A DNA stretch of 23,243 nt from a virus. Within the stretch, counting starts at the first letter, position 1, and each line of letters begins with the position of its first letter. Below the pieces are notes generated by a model that worked only from the letters and a program-made list of their open reading frames with translations, ran no database searches and was not told the DNA's origin. The stretch covers positions 1 to 23,243 of the IMG/VR virus record IMGVR_UViG_3300043449_000060. The stretch is one strand, 5' to 3'. The position numbers and the translations under genes are program-made. Positions 14,562 to 20,117 of this stretch are shown one piece after another.

Positions 14562-14809
14562 GCTGATGCTCCCATCCAAGCGTTGACTAAAGGTTGAGCA
14601 TCATACTTACGGACAAGATCAACAGTTGATTTAAAAGAGCCAGCGGTTCTGTGGGTGGGTCTGCCCCAAGCGTCTTTGGCGTTGAGGTTGACCAGTTGAC
14701 CTCGGCGAACTGCCATGTAAACGGCGTTGGCTGTAAAGCCCTCTGCCACAATTTCTTTGATAGTGCGTGGCTCGGCGCAAAACTCTTGGAGTCGGGTGAT
14801 ATGGGTCAT
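14558..14809 (-). CDS. 83-aa putative DNA-binding protein
   Basis: I use ATG 14809 (M-T-H-I-T), which overlaps the stop of the 28-aa gene as ATGA; an ATG at 14836 lies inside that gene. Residues 1-40 resemble a winged helix-turn-helix: 'RTIKEIVAEGFTANAVYMAV', then 'RRGQLVNLNAKDAWGRPTHR' which could be the wing. This suggests a small DNA-binding regulator, but the match is by pattern only. The rest is basic and polar. Confidence 0.5.
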   Translation of the reverse strand: MTHITRLQEFCAEPRTIKEIVAEGFTANAVYMAVRRGQLVNLNAKDAWGRPTHRTAGSFKSTVDLVRKYDAQPLVNAWMGASA

Positions 14810-14892
14810 GTTGACCACCATGCCACTAGGAGCCATGCAAAGCCTACTGCCACCAGCGTGGCGGCGAAAATGTCTTTGAGTGTTTGGTTCAT
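14806..14892 (-). CDS. 28-aa membrane micropeptide
   Basis: It reads leftward from ATG 14892: a short polar start (M-N-Q-T-L-K-D), then one hydrophobic helix ('IFAATLVAVGFAWLLVAWW'). A GGGAGAGA ribosome site precedes it. Both ends overlap neighbours as ATGA, a pattern shared with known genes in the same operon. It is too short for most gene finders. No function is known; it should sit in the inner membrane. Confidence 0.5.
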   Translation of the reverse strand: MNQTLKDIFAATLVAVGFAWLLVAWWST

Positions 14893-15143
14893 GCCATCTC
14901 TCCCTGCATTGCTTCCCACTCTTTGACAGTAATCATTTTTACAACCACATCATCCCAACGCCTAAAGTGATTGAATGCTTCAGCGGCTTGCTTGATAGTC
15001 ATTGGCAAAGTTGGCTTCCACATTTTTAGTGCGCCAACATAAGTGTCCATGCGGATCACGATCCACTCTTTGCGAGCGTTGGGGTTGGCACCTCTACGAG
15101 ATGATCTCCTTACTACTGTTCCATCTGATGTTGAATGTGTCAT
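14889..15143 (-). CDS. 84-aa basic protein, unknown function
   Basis: It starts at ATG 15143 with AGGAC upstream. The N-terminal 25 residues are very basic ('VVRRSSRRGANPNARKEW'), possibly nucleic-acid binding, then a mixed region with Trp and 'IKQAAEAFNHFRRWDD'. Its stop overlaps the 28-aa gene as ATGA. No family is recognised. Confidence 0.55.
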   Translation of the reverse strand: MTHSTSDGTVVRRSSRRGANPNARKEWIVIRMDTYVGALKMWKPTLPMTIKQAAEAFNHFRRWDDVVVKMITVKEWEAMQGEMA

Positions 15144-15171
15144 TTCAATTGTCCTGTAAAGGTTGAAAGGG

Positions 15172-15189
15172 ATGGGGCTTGCGCCCCGT
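15172..15189 (-). other. Intercistronic stem-loop with GCAA tetraloop
   Basis: On the minus strand GGGGC-GCAA-GCCCC forms a 5-bp GC stem closed by a GNRA tetraloop, extendable by a G-U and an A-T pair. It lies between the first two leftward genes. No U-run follows, so it is more likely an mRNA stability or processing element than an intrinsic terminator. Confidence 0.4.
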
Positions 15190-15194
15190 GGGTG

Positions 15195-15470
15195 TTACTT
15201 GCGTTCTACTGTGCCAACCAATTCACCATCCATGATTAAGAACAGGATGTGTTTGGCGATATTGAGGGTTTTGCGGCTAGATTCTTGTGCGCCACCAGCA
15301 ATCAGTTCTTGAGCATCTGACATCAGGCCAGCAACGATCATGTGGCCACCTGTGAATTGATAAGTGATGGATTGTTTAACTGACTCTACATAAGCATCTA
15401 TGTCAGCGACTCCATACATATTGATGTTGCGTTCTTCTTGTTCAGTTACTAAGATGTTTGCGTTTGTCAT
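15195..15470 (-). CDS. 91-aa protein, first gene of leftward operon
   Basis: It starts at ATG 15470 with AAAGGA upstream and is the first gene after the divergent control region, so it should be the earliest leftward product. The sequence has a helical N-terminal part ('ADIDAYVESVKQSITYQF'), a hydrophobic middle ('GGHMIVAGLMSDAQELIAGG') and a polar end with 'SSRKTLNIAKHILFLIMDGE'. No domain is recognised. First-gene position is typical of phage early proteins acting on the host, but this is only inference. Confidence 0.6.
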   Translation of the reverse strand: MTNANILVTEQEERNINMYGVADIDAYVESVKQSITYQFTGGHMIVAGLMSDAQELIAGGAQESSRKTLNIAKHILFLIMDGELVGTVERK

Positions 15471-15535
15471 TTTGTTTCCTTTGTTGGCCTCTCGGCGTGA
15501 TGTGCAGAGAACCTATTTCCCTGCCCATGACCAGA

Positions 15536-15544
15536 ATTCTAGCA
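15536..15544 (-). promoter_or_regulatory. Leftward early promoter, extended -10
   Basis: Minus-strand TGCTAGAAT is an extended -10 (TGn plus TAGAAT, 5/6 to TATAAT). No good -35 lies 17 bases upstream, as is allowed for extended -10 promoters. The start site would be near 15528, leaving about 58 bases of leader before the first leftward gene. Confidence 0.45.
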
Positions 15545-15554
15545 AAAAACTAGA
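15538..15554. promoter_or_regulatory. Operator-like inverted repeat TCTAG-N7-CTAGA
   Basis: Perfect 5-bp arms are separated by CAAAAAA. It overlaps the leftward extended -10, so binding of a repressor would block that promoter. The Cro/YdaS-like protein at 15665 is the obvious candidate binder. Confidence 0.45.
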
Positions 15555-15556
15555 GG

Positions 15557-15577
15557 TTTCTAGCGGTTTGATAGAAA
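15557..15577. promoter_or_regulatory. Operator-like inverted repeat TTTCTA-N9-TAGAAA
   Basis: Perfect 6-bp arms lie one DNA turn from the first operator and share its TCTA half-site. The right arm contains TTGATA, which could also be a -35 for a rightward promoter with a weak -10 TGTTAT at 15592. Confidence 0.4.
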
Positions 15578-15646
15578 TATTTAAAAATAATTGTTATCGG
15601 TATCCCTAATAGGGTTTTCACCTATATCGTTAGTGTTCTATCATTA

Positions 15647-15655
15647 TGCTAGACT
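15647..15655 (+). promoter_or_regulatory. Rightward early promoter, extended -10
   Basis: TGCTAGACT is an extended -10 (TAGACT, 4/6). The ATG of the regulator begins 10 bases after it, so the mRNA would be leaderless or nearly so, consistent with the absence of a Shine-Dalgarno before that ATG. Confidence 0.35.
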
Positions 15656-15664
15656 CGCTCCCCT

Positions 15665-15886
15665 ATGAACATCCCACACATTACCCCCGAAGAGAGGAGA
15701 GAACTGGCTGAAAAGGTTGGTCTCTCAGAACAATACATCTACCAATGCCTGACAGGAAGGCGAGAAATGTCTGCTTGGCAGGCTGTTTGGGTTGAGCAGG
15801 AATCAGGTGGCAAGATCACCAGAAAGATGCTCTGTCAGGGTAGCTGGCAGGCGATTTGGCCTGAACTGGTGGAGGTGCAGGCATGA
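15665..15886 (+). CDS. YdaS/Cro-like DNA-binding regulator, 73 aa
   Basis: A helix-turn-helix is visible at residues about 9-32: 'ERRELAEKVGLSEQYIYQCL', followed by TGRREMS. The pattern A-x-x-V-G-L-S-x-x-Y-I-x-Q-x-x-x-G-R-R and the ending 'SWQAIWPELV' match the YdaS/Cro group of small phage repressors. No ribosome site precedes the ATG, so translation may be leaderless. It likely binds the TCTA(G/T) inverted repeats just upstream and shuts down early transcription. The gene overlaps the primase-helicase start as ATGA. No CI-type partner or integrase is seen in the window, so lysogeny cannot be claimed. Confidence 0.78.
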   Translation: MNIPHITPEERRELAEKVGLSEQYIYQCLTGRREMSAWQAVWVEQESGGKITRKMLCQGSWQAIWPELVEVQA

Positions 15887-17937
15887 GTAGTTTGACAAGC
15901 ATATTCCCCAACGGGTTCGCCGTTGCTACTGAGAGCCAAGACTTGATTAGTCCTGTCGAGGGATTCACCAAGCATTGCGAGGCACAAGGGCTGGTGATCA
16001 GAGACTTGATCGCAGATGGAGAGATACATCGAGTGCCTCACATCTCTTCTAAGAAGGGTGCAGTTGATGGGTGGTATATCTTGCACCTGTCAGGCAAGAT
16101 TCCAGTTGGTGTTTGTGGCTGTTGGAAGGAGCCAACCTTTGAGTCCAAGTGGATGGCAGATATTGGGCGCAATATGTCGTTTTCTGAGCGACTAGAGCAT
16201 GACAAGTTGATCGCTGAGATCAGAGCCAAGCGAGAGGCAGACAGGCTTGCATCTCAACAGGTGGCGGCTGAGAAGGCAGAGGATGAGGTTTCAACTTATG
16301 CTGATGCCAGTGCAGACCATCCGTATTTGGTGAGGAAGAGGATAGAGCCTCATGGGATCAAGATTGATCGTGCAGGCAGGCTGGTTGTGCCTGTCATTGA
16401 CCAAGAAGGGGAAATCCTGTCGTACCAAACCATCGATGCTGATGGAAACAAGCGGTTTCTCAAGGGTGGCAAGATCGAGGGTGGTTTCTATGAACTCAGG
16501 GGAAATCGCAAGGTCATCTTCATTGGCGAAGGGTTCGCAACTTGTGCGTCAATTCACCAAGCGACAGGGTTCACAACTTTGGTGGCGTTTGATTGTGGAA
16601 ATCTCGCCAAGGTAGCCAAGAGTGCCAAGGAAATGTTCTTGGGTTCTCGGATAGTTATCTGTGCTGACAATGATCAGTTTACGGAGGGCAACCCTGGCCT
16701 CACCAAGGCGAAAGCGGCGGCTGGTTTGGTGTTTGGGGAAATTGTGTATCCAATCTTCAATGAGTCTGATCTGGCATCAAAGCCAACGGATTTCAATGAC
16801 TTGCATACCTTGCAGGGCATCGAGGCGGTCAAGGAGCAGATCGAGCGTGTGGCGTTGCCAGCCATAGACAAGTTGGCGTTTGAGTTCACTAGAGCAGATA
16901 GTTTGGAACTCACGGAGATTAAGTGGGTGGTGGATGATTACATTGAGGCGGACTCGCTGGCGCAAGTGTTTGGCGATCCAGGCGGCGGAAAGTCATTCGT
17001 CGCCATCGACTTGGCTTGTTGCGTTGCAACTGGTAAACCTTGGCATGGACATGATGTCAAACAGGGTTCTGTGTTCTACATCGCTGGTGAAGGGCATAAC
17101 GGATTAGCCAGAAGACTGAAGGCATGGCAGATTGGTAACGGGACATCTCTCGCCAATGTCCCCTTGTACAAGTCCCATCGTGCGGCTCAGTTGTACGATG
17201 CAACAGAGGCGGCAGTTGTGGCTGAGTCGATTAAGCAGTTGTCAGCGGAAGCGAACTGCATCCCATCCATGATTGTGATTGATACATTAGCCAGAAATCA
17301 TGGTGGTGACGAAAATAGCACTCAAGACATGAATTCCTTTATCCAACATCTGGATGTGTATCTGCGCCAACCTTGGAAATGTTGCGTCATGGTGGTTCAC
17401 CACTCAGGCGTGGCAGACAAGGATCGCTCCAGAGGCTCCACAGCCTTGAAAGGCGCATTGGATGCGGAATACAAGTGCCAACTGGATTCAGGCACCAAAA
17501 CCATAGCGTTCGAGTCCAAGAAGATGAAGGATGCGGAAATGCCAAGTCCTAAGAACTTCCAGATCACCCAAGTCGATCTACCCATCAACAACAAAAACGG
17601 AATGCCAGTCAAGGGTGCGTATCTGACAGCGGTAGACATTTCGGGATTGGTTAGCCAAGTGCAAAAGAAGACCTACCTCTCACCAAACCAAAAGCAAGTG
17701 ATGGAATGCTTGGTGATGCTAGAGGTCAATTTGCTACAAAATCACCAACTCAGACCAGTTGGATATGACGAGTGGCGAGACTGCGCCAAGGAGCATGGAG
17801 TTAAGAACAACAGATTTTGGGAAGTAGTCAAGAGCATGATCGCCAAAGAGATGATTTTGGAGGTCGATGGTGGGTATAAAAGTCATCCGAAACCATCCGA
17901 AAGTCATCCGAATCGGATAACATCGGATGGTAAGTAG
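15883..17937 (+). CDS. Primase-helicase: Toprim plus RepA-like ATPase, 684 aa
   Basis: The N-terminal part (to about 140) lacks an evident zinc finger. A Toprim primase domain follows at about 150-330: E216 in 'FIGEGFATC', D262 and D264 in 'VICADND', and 'DFNDLH' (303-308). A RecA-fold ATPase of the RepA/AAA_25 type follows: Walker A 'GDPGGGKS' (364-371), Walker B 'MIVIDT' (463-468) and 'VVHHSG' (504-509). The last 90 residues look like a winged-helix region ('YDEWRDCAKEHGVKNNRF'). The very end ('SHPKPSESHPN') is encoded by the CATCCG repeat array. It would unwind DNA and make primers at the phage origin. The start overlaps the regulator stop as ATGA. Confidence 0.87.
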   Translation: MSSLTSIFPNGFAVATESQDLISPVEGFTKHCEAQGLVIRDLIADGEIHRVPHISSKKGAVDGWYILHLSGKIPVGVCGCWKEPTFESKWMADIGRNMSFSERLEHDKLIAEIRAKREADRLASQQVAAEKAEDEVSTYADASADHPYLVRKRIEPHGIKIDRAGRLVVPVIDQEGEILSYQTIDADGNKRFLKGGKIEGGFYELRGNRKVIFIGEGFATCASIHQATGFTTLVAFDCGNLAKVAKSAKEMFLGSRIVICADNDQFTEGNPGLTKAKAAAGLVFGEIVYPIFNESDLASKPTDFNDLHTLQGIEAVKEQIERVALPAIDKLAFEFTRADSLELTEIKWVVDDYIEADSLAQVFGDPGGGKSFVAIDLACCVATGKPWHGHDVKQGSVFYIAGEGHNGLARRLKAWQIGNGTSLANVPLYKSHRAAQLYDATEAAVVAESIKQLSAEANCIPSMIVIDTLARNHGGDENSTQDMNSFIQHLDVYLRQPWKCCVMVVHHSGVADKDRSRGSTALKGALDAEYKCQLDSGTKTIAFESKKMKDAEMPSPKNFQITQVDLPINNKNGMPVKGAYLTAVDISGLVSQVQKKTYLSPNQKQVMECLVMLEVNLLQNHQLRPVGYDEWRDCAKEHGVKNNRFWEVVKSMIAKEMILEVDGGYKSHPKPSESHPNRITSDGK

Positions 17938-18068
17938 ATCATCCGAAACTACCATCCGAATCATCCGAAACCATCCGAAACCATCCGCCTTCTGCCTCTC
18001 CAATCATCCGAATCCTTCCTCCGTTGTCTACAGACAACGGAAGGATCGGATGGAAGGCAGATCGGATG
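17884..18068. repeat. Iteron-like array of CATCCG(AAA), 12 copies
   Basis: Nine CATCCG on the plus strand start at 17884, 17894, 17905, 17940, 17953, 17962, 17972, 17982 and 18005. Three CGGATG (the reverse) start at 17924, 18047 and 18063. Most plus copies continue as GAA or GAAA and are spaced 9-13 bases, about one helical turn. The array straddles the end of the primase-helicase gene. Such spaced direct repeats next to a rep-type gene are typical of initiator binding sites, so this is a candidate origin. One more CATCCG is at 19035, next to the DnaA boxes. Confidence 0.6.
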
Positions 18069-18116
18069 AGGTAGGACGGATTGGGTGTCAGGTTGGGTAA
18101 CTTTGAAAGGTAAGGT
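17938..18116. other. Intergenic region holding most of the CATCCG array and a hairpin
   Basis: No gene is seen in these 179 bases. They hold nine of the 12 CATCCG/CGGATG repeats, the 18012-18046 hairpin, and the ribosome site AAGGT before the next gene. Confidence 0.6.
18012..18046. repeat. Long stem-loop inside the CATCCG array
   Basis: ATCCTTCC-(TCC)-GTTGTCT pairs with AGACAAC-GGAAGGAT, giving 15 base pairs with a 3-base bulge and a very tight AC centre; TCCGTTGTCT/AGACAACGGA is an alternative uninterrupted 10-bp pairing. No U-run follows on either strand, so it is unlikely to be a terminator. It may act as a single-strand structure for primosome loading or as a binding site. Confidence 0.5.
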
Positions 18117-18410
18117 ATGAAAGAAAAATTGTGGGCTGGAAATAAACCAGATCAGAAGACTTGGGTAAAGGTTTGTGACCTTGGCGAGTTTGATGGCGTT
18201 AACTGGATGCTGTTTGAGAACCAGCCAGTTAAGGAATATTGGAATAACTACAAACTGGTGGCTGATGGCATGGTGGCACTAAAAGCGAATTATTGGTTTG
18301 CTTGGAATGGCACTAGGTTTGCCGATAACCTTGACTTGCCAATCATTAAGGAGTTTCGCCCAGACTTGTTCAAAGCGGTCTGCAAAGCCATCGAAGAAGC
18401 CTACGCATGA
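18117..18410 (+). CDS. 97-aa protein, unknown function
   Basis: It starts at ATG 18117 with AAGGT upstream. The protein is compact and aromatic-rich ('VNWMLFENQPVKEYWNNY', 'ALKANYWFAWNG'), without membrane segments or motifs, and ends in a helix ('DLFKAVCKAIEEAYA'). It overlaps the RusA-like gene as ATGA, so it may be a partner of that gene. No family is recognised. Confidence 0.6.
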   Translation: MKEKLWAGNKPDQKTWVKVCDLGEFDGVNWMLFENQPVKEYWNNYKLVADGMVALKANYWFAWNGTRFADNLDLPIIKEFRPDLFKAVCKAIEEAYA

Positions 18411-18742
18411 TCGAAGTGAGGATTGAAATGAAGATTGTCTCTGTTGCTAACTTGCGGATGCATTGGGCTGTTAAGGCTCGTTTGGCGAAAAGTCAACGGC
18501 AAAAGGCGTTTAACGCATTGGCATCTGTGGCTGTTCCGCCGCCATTACCTTTGACTCTGGTGCTAACGAGGATTGCGCCTCGACAGTTGGATGGCGATAA
18601 CTTGCAGTCTGCGTTCAAAGCTACCCGTGATGGTGTCGCCGACTGGCTTGGCGTTGATGATGGCGATAAGCGTCTTGATTGGCAGTATCGGCAGAGAAGC
18701 GGTGGTGCCAAGGTGTATGCGGTTGAGTTGGAGGTGATATGA
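18407..18742 (+). CDS. RusA-like Holliday junction resolvase, 111 aa
   Basis: The RusA signature is present: D62 and D64 in 'RQLDGDNLQSAFK', K71, and acidic residues D84/D85/D87 in 'WLGVDDGDKR'. These correspond to the Mg-binding Asp residues and Lys of Escherichia coli RusA. Length (about 110-120 aa) agrees with the family. The ATG at 18407 overlaps the previous stop; an internal ATG at 18428 with GAGGA before it would give 104 aa and is a real alternative. It should resolve branched DNA during replication or before packaging. Confidence 0.8.
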   Translation: MIEVRIEMKIVSVANLRMHWAVKARLAKSQRQKAFNALASVAVPPPLPLTLVLTRIAPRQLDGDNLQSAFKATRDGVADWLGVDDGDKRLDWQYRQRSGGAKVYAVELEVI

Positions 18743-18981
18743 GAGGTAGACCATGCAGAACGGATACTGTCTGGTTTAAGCGCAAACTTGGAGAATCGGA
18801 GAGAAAAATCCTTTTGGTCGCTGGTCGTGGTGATCTGACTCAAGGATGGCATACATTGCTGGAAATCTATCAGAAACTGTGGAACAACGGATACAGACCC
18901 AAGGACGATCTGGATGATTTCTTAGGCATTGACCCGTCCGAGCCAGAAAAGCCTGTTGTAGGCGGTTTTAATGCGGTTTGA
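18739..18981 (+). CDS. 80-aa protein, unknown function
   Basis: It starts at ATG 18739, overlapping the RusA-like stop as ATGA. The N-terminus is basic ('MRGRPCRTDTVWFKRKLG'), followed by a helix with 'WHTLLEIYQKLWNNGYRP' and an acidic Pro-rich end. It is the last early gene before the origin-like region. No family is recognised. The basic start and mixed helices would allow DNA binding, but this is inference. Confidence 0.55.
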   Translation: MRGRPCRTDTVWFKRKLGESERKILLVAGRGDLTQGWHTLLEIYQKLWNNGYRPKDDLDDFLGIDPSEPEKPVVGGFNAV

Positions 18982-19041
18982 GAGGGTTTTAAGGAACTAT
19001 TCTCCGTCTGGTGTCAGGTATGGCTGGAATGCACCATCCGA

Positions 19042-19064
19042 CCCTTTCCCTTTTCCCGTTTCCC
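19042..19064 (-). other. G-quadruplex motif on minus strand
   Basis: Four CCC runs on the plus strand at 19042-19044, 19048-19050, 19055-19057 and 19062-19064, with gaps of 3, 4 and 4 bases, give a canonical G3N3-4 pattern on the minus strand. It lies about 30 bases from the first DnaA box. Confidence 0.5.
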
Positions 19065-19076
19065 GACCGACCAGTC

Positions 19077-19088
19077 GGTTAATTAACC
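19077..19088. repeat. 12-bp palindrome GGTTAATTAACC
   Basis: A perfect palindrome lies 4 bases before the first DnaA box. ACCGAC-CA-GTCGGT (19067-19080) overlaps its left side as a second inverted repeat. It is a possible binding site for an origin or repressor protein. Confidence 0.4.
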
Positions 19089-19268
19089 CAACTTATCCAC
19101 AGGGCAAATGATGAGTTATCCACAATTTCTTGATTTCTTTGCGTTAACTTACAAAAGCCTGTGGATAACTTGTGGATAACTACAAAATAACTTTACATAA
19201 TGAATGTTGTATGAATTAGACTTGCAAAACTGTCAGGGTTTACCCGTAGGTCTTGCGTTTTGGATGGG

Positions 19269-19316
19269 GGGGAGGGGGTCGGTCGCTGTCAGAGTTTTTG
19301 CTGTACCCCCCTCCCC
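19269..19316. repeat. GC-rich stem-loop, G-tract and C-tract
   Basis: GGGGAGGGGG (19269-19278) pairs perfectly with CCCCCTCCCC (19307-19316) across a 28-base loop, just upstream of the small-terminase-like gene. The left arm is part of a longer G7-A-G5 tract. A 3'-U-run is absent on both strands, so it is not a standard terminator. Confidence 0.45.
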
Positions 19317-19348
19317 TCACAAAAAGCGAAAAGGAGTAAAATTTTGTT

Positions 19349-19723
19349 ATGAGTGAACTTGAATTGAAAAAAAAGGTTGGTAGACCGAAGGGCGTAAAGA
19401 AACTCACCATCCAGCGATGGGCGGCGAACCCTAGCCTGTCGTTACCGAAGACGGATCACCAGAGGATCAAGGAACTCAAAGACCTGATGATCAACTCTGG
19501 TGGAAGGGATGTGGCGCAGAAGGTGATAGAGATTGCGTTGAACGATGACCACCCTGGTCAAATGGCGGCTCTCAAGATGTGTTTGGATAGGACGTTACCG
19601 ATCACGCTGTTTGACAAGGAAGCCAAGCAAAGGAATGCGGTAACGATTAACATCACGGGCATTGGCGAGATCAATCACGCCCAAACAATAGATGCTGAAG
19701 ATGTGGAGGATAAGAATGGATAG
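19349..19723 (+). CDS. terS: Putative terminase small subunit, 124 aa
   Basis: It starts at ATG 19349; AGGAG lies 12 bases upstream, rather far. The N-terminus 'KKKVGRPKGVKKLTIQRWA' is basic and could bind DNA. The middle 'RDVAQKVIEIALNDDHPGQMA' then 'LKMCLDRTLPITLF' matches the helical pattern of several phage small-terminase-like proteins (DUF5681 type). Position two genes before the large terminase supports the call. It would recognise packaging sites and recruit the large terminase. Sequence similarity in this group is low, so this is probable rather than certain. Confidence 0.6.
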   Translation: MSELELKKKVGRPKGVKKLTIQRWAANPSLSLPKTDHQRIKELKDLMINSGGRDVAQKVIEIALNDDHPGQMAALKMCLDRTLPITLFDKEAKQRNAVTINITGIGEINHAQTIDAEDVEDKNG

Positions 19724-20117
19724 TCTTGTAAAACTTTATGGGATGAGAACTCCCTATAAATCAGAACTTACTTTCTTTAAGGAAAGACCTGAAGTTGCTG
19801 GCATGGCGGCTGAAGACAATAAAATTATCTTAAATCCTTTTTCTACGCTTTCTCCTCAAGAGAAGATGGCTGTTGCGAAGAACGAGGCTTTGCGTATCTA
19901 TATGCGCCAAAACGACATAAGCCCTAACTTTGATTTAACAGGCTCACAACAAAAGATGTTTGTGGGTACTGAATATGAAAAAGACCCTGTTTCTGCCAAA
20001 CAATCTATCTTGGCTAGGATTCTTTCTAATGATCCTTCTGCCAAAGATGCAACCTTAGACCAAACCCTTGAGGCTCAGAAACTGCAAGAACAAATCATGC
20101 AAATGATGAAGAAGTAA
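19716..20117 (+). CDS. 133-aa conserved-type protein between terminase genes
   Basis: I use ATG 19716 because GGAGG lies 6 bases upstream; an ATG at 19692 would extend into the previous gene. The N-terminal half has 'GMRTPYKSELTFFKERPEV' and 'NPFSTLSPQEKMAVAKNEAL', then a helix 'RIYMRQNDI', and the C-terminus is a Gln-rich helix. I recall this pattern in aquatic phages next to the terminase, without a known function. It overlaps the terminase start as TAATG. A structural or packaging helper role is inferred from position. Confidence 0.6.
   Translation: MDSLVKLYGMRTPYKSELTFFKERPEVAGMAAEDNKIILNPFSTLSPQEKMAVAKNEALRIYMRQNDISPNFDLTGSQQKMFVGTEYEKDPVSAKQSILARILSNDPSAKDATLDQTLEAQKLQEQIMQMMKK

Larger units (their letters stand above)
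15471..15664. promoter_or_regulatory. Divergent early control region
   Basis: The 194-base AT-rich region separates the leftward and rightward early operons. It holds two inverted repeats, six TCTA(G/T) half-sites in both orientations, and two opposed extended -10 sequences, listed separately. It contains no plausible gene. Confidence 0.6.
18982..19348. other. Intergenic origin-like region with four DnaA boxes
   Basis: This 367-base stretch has no convincing gene. Perfect DnaA boxes: TTATCCACA at 19093-19101 and 19116-19124, and the reverse TGTGGATAA at 19160-19168 and 19171-19179. An A/T-rich stretch (about 19181-19225) follows and could be an unwinding element. A polypyrimidine tract with four CCC runs (19042-19064), a 12-bp palindrome (19077-19088) and a GC-rich stem-loop (19269-19316) flank the boxes. 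Together they look like a bacterial-type replication origin carried by the phage. Confidence 0.65.

Noticed and set aside
15400-15609. Rightward 69-codon open frame across the control region
   Set aside because: It overlaps the first leftward gene and the operators and has no ribosome site or protein features.
17884-17990. The CATCCGAAA repeats as a CRISPR array
   Set aside because: Units are 6-9 bases with spacers of only a few bases, in both orientations; no repeat-spacer structure of normal length exists.
18012-18046. Hairpin as an intrinsic terminator for the primase-helicase operon
   Set aside because: Neither strand has a U-run after the stem, and rightward genes continue at 18117 without an obvious new promoter.
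19109-19180. A 23-codon frame starting at ATGATGAG in the DnaA-box region
   Set aside because: It has no ribosome site, and its sequence is dictated by the DnaA boxes.
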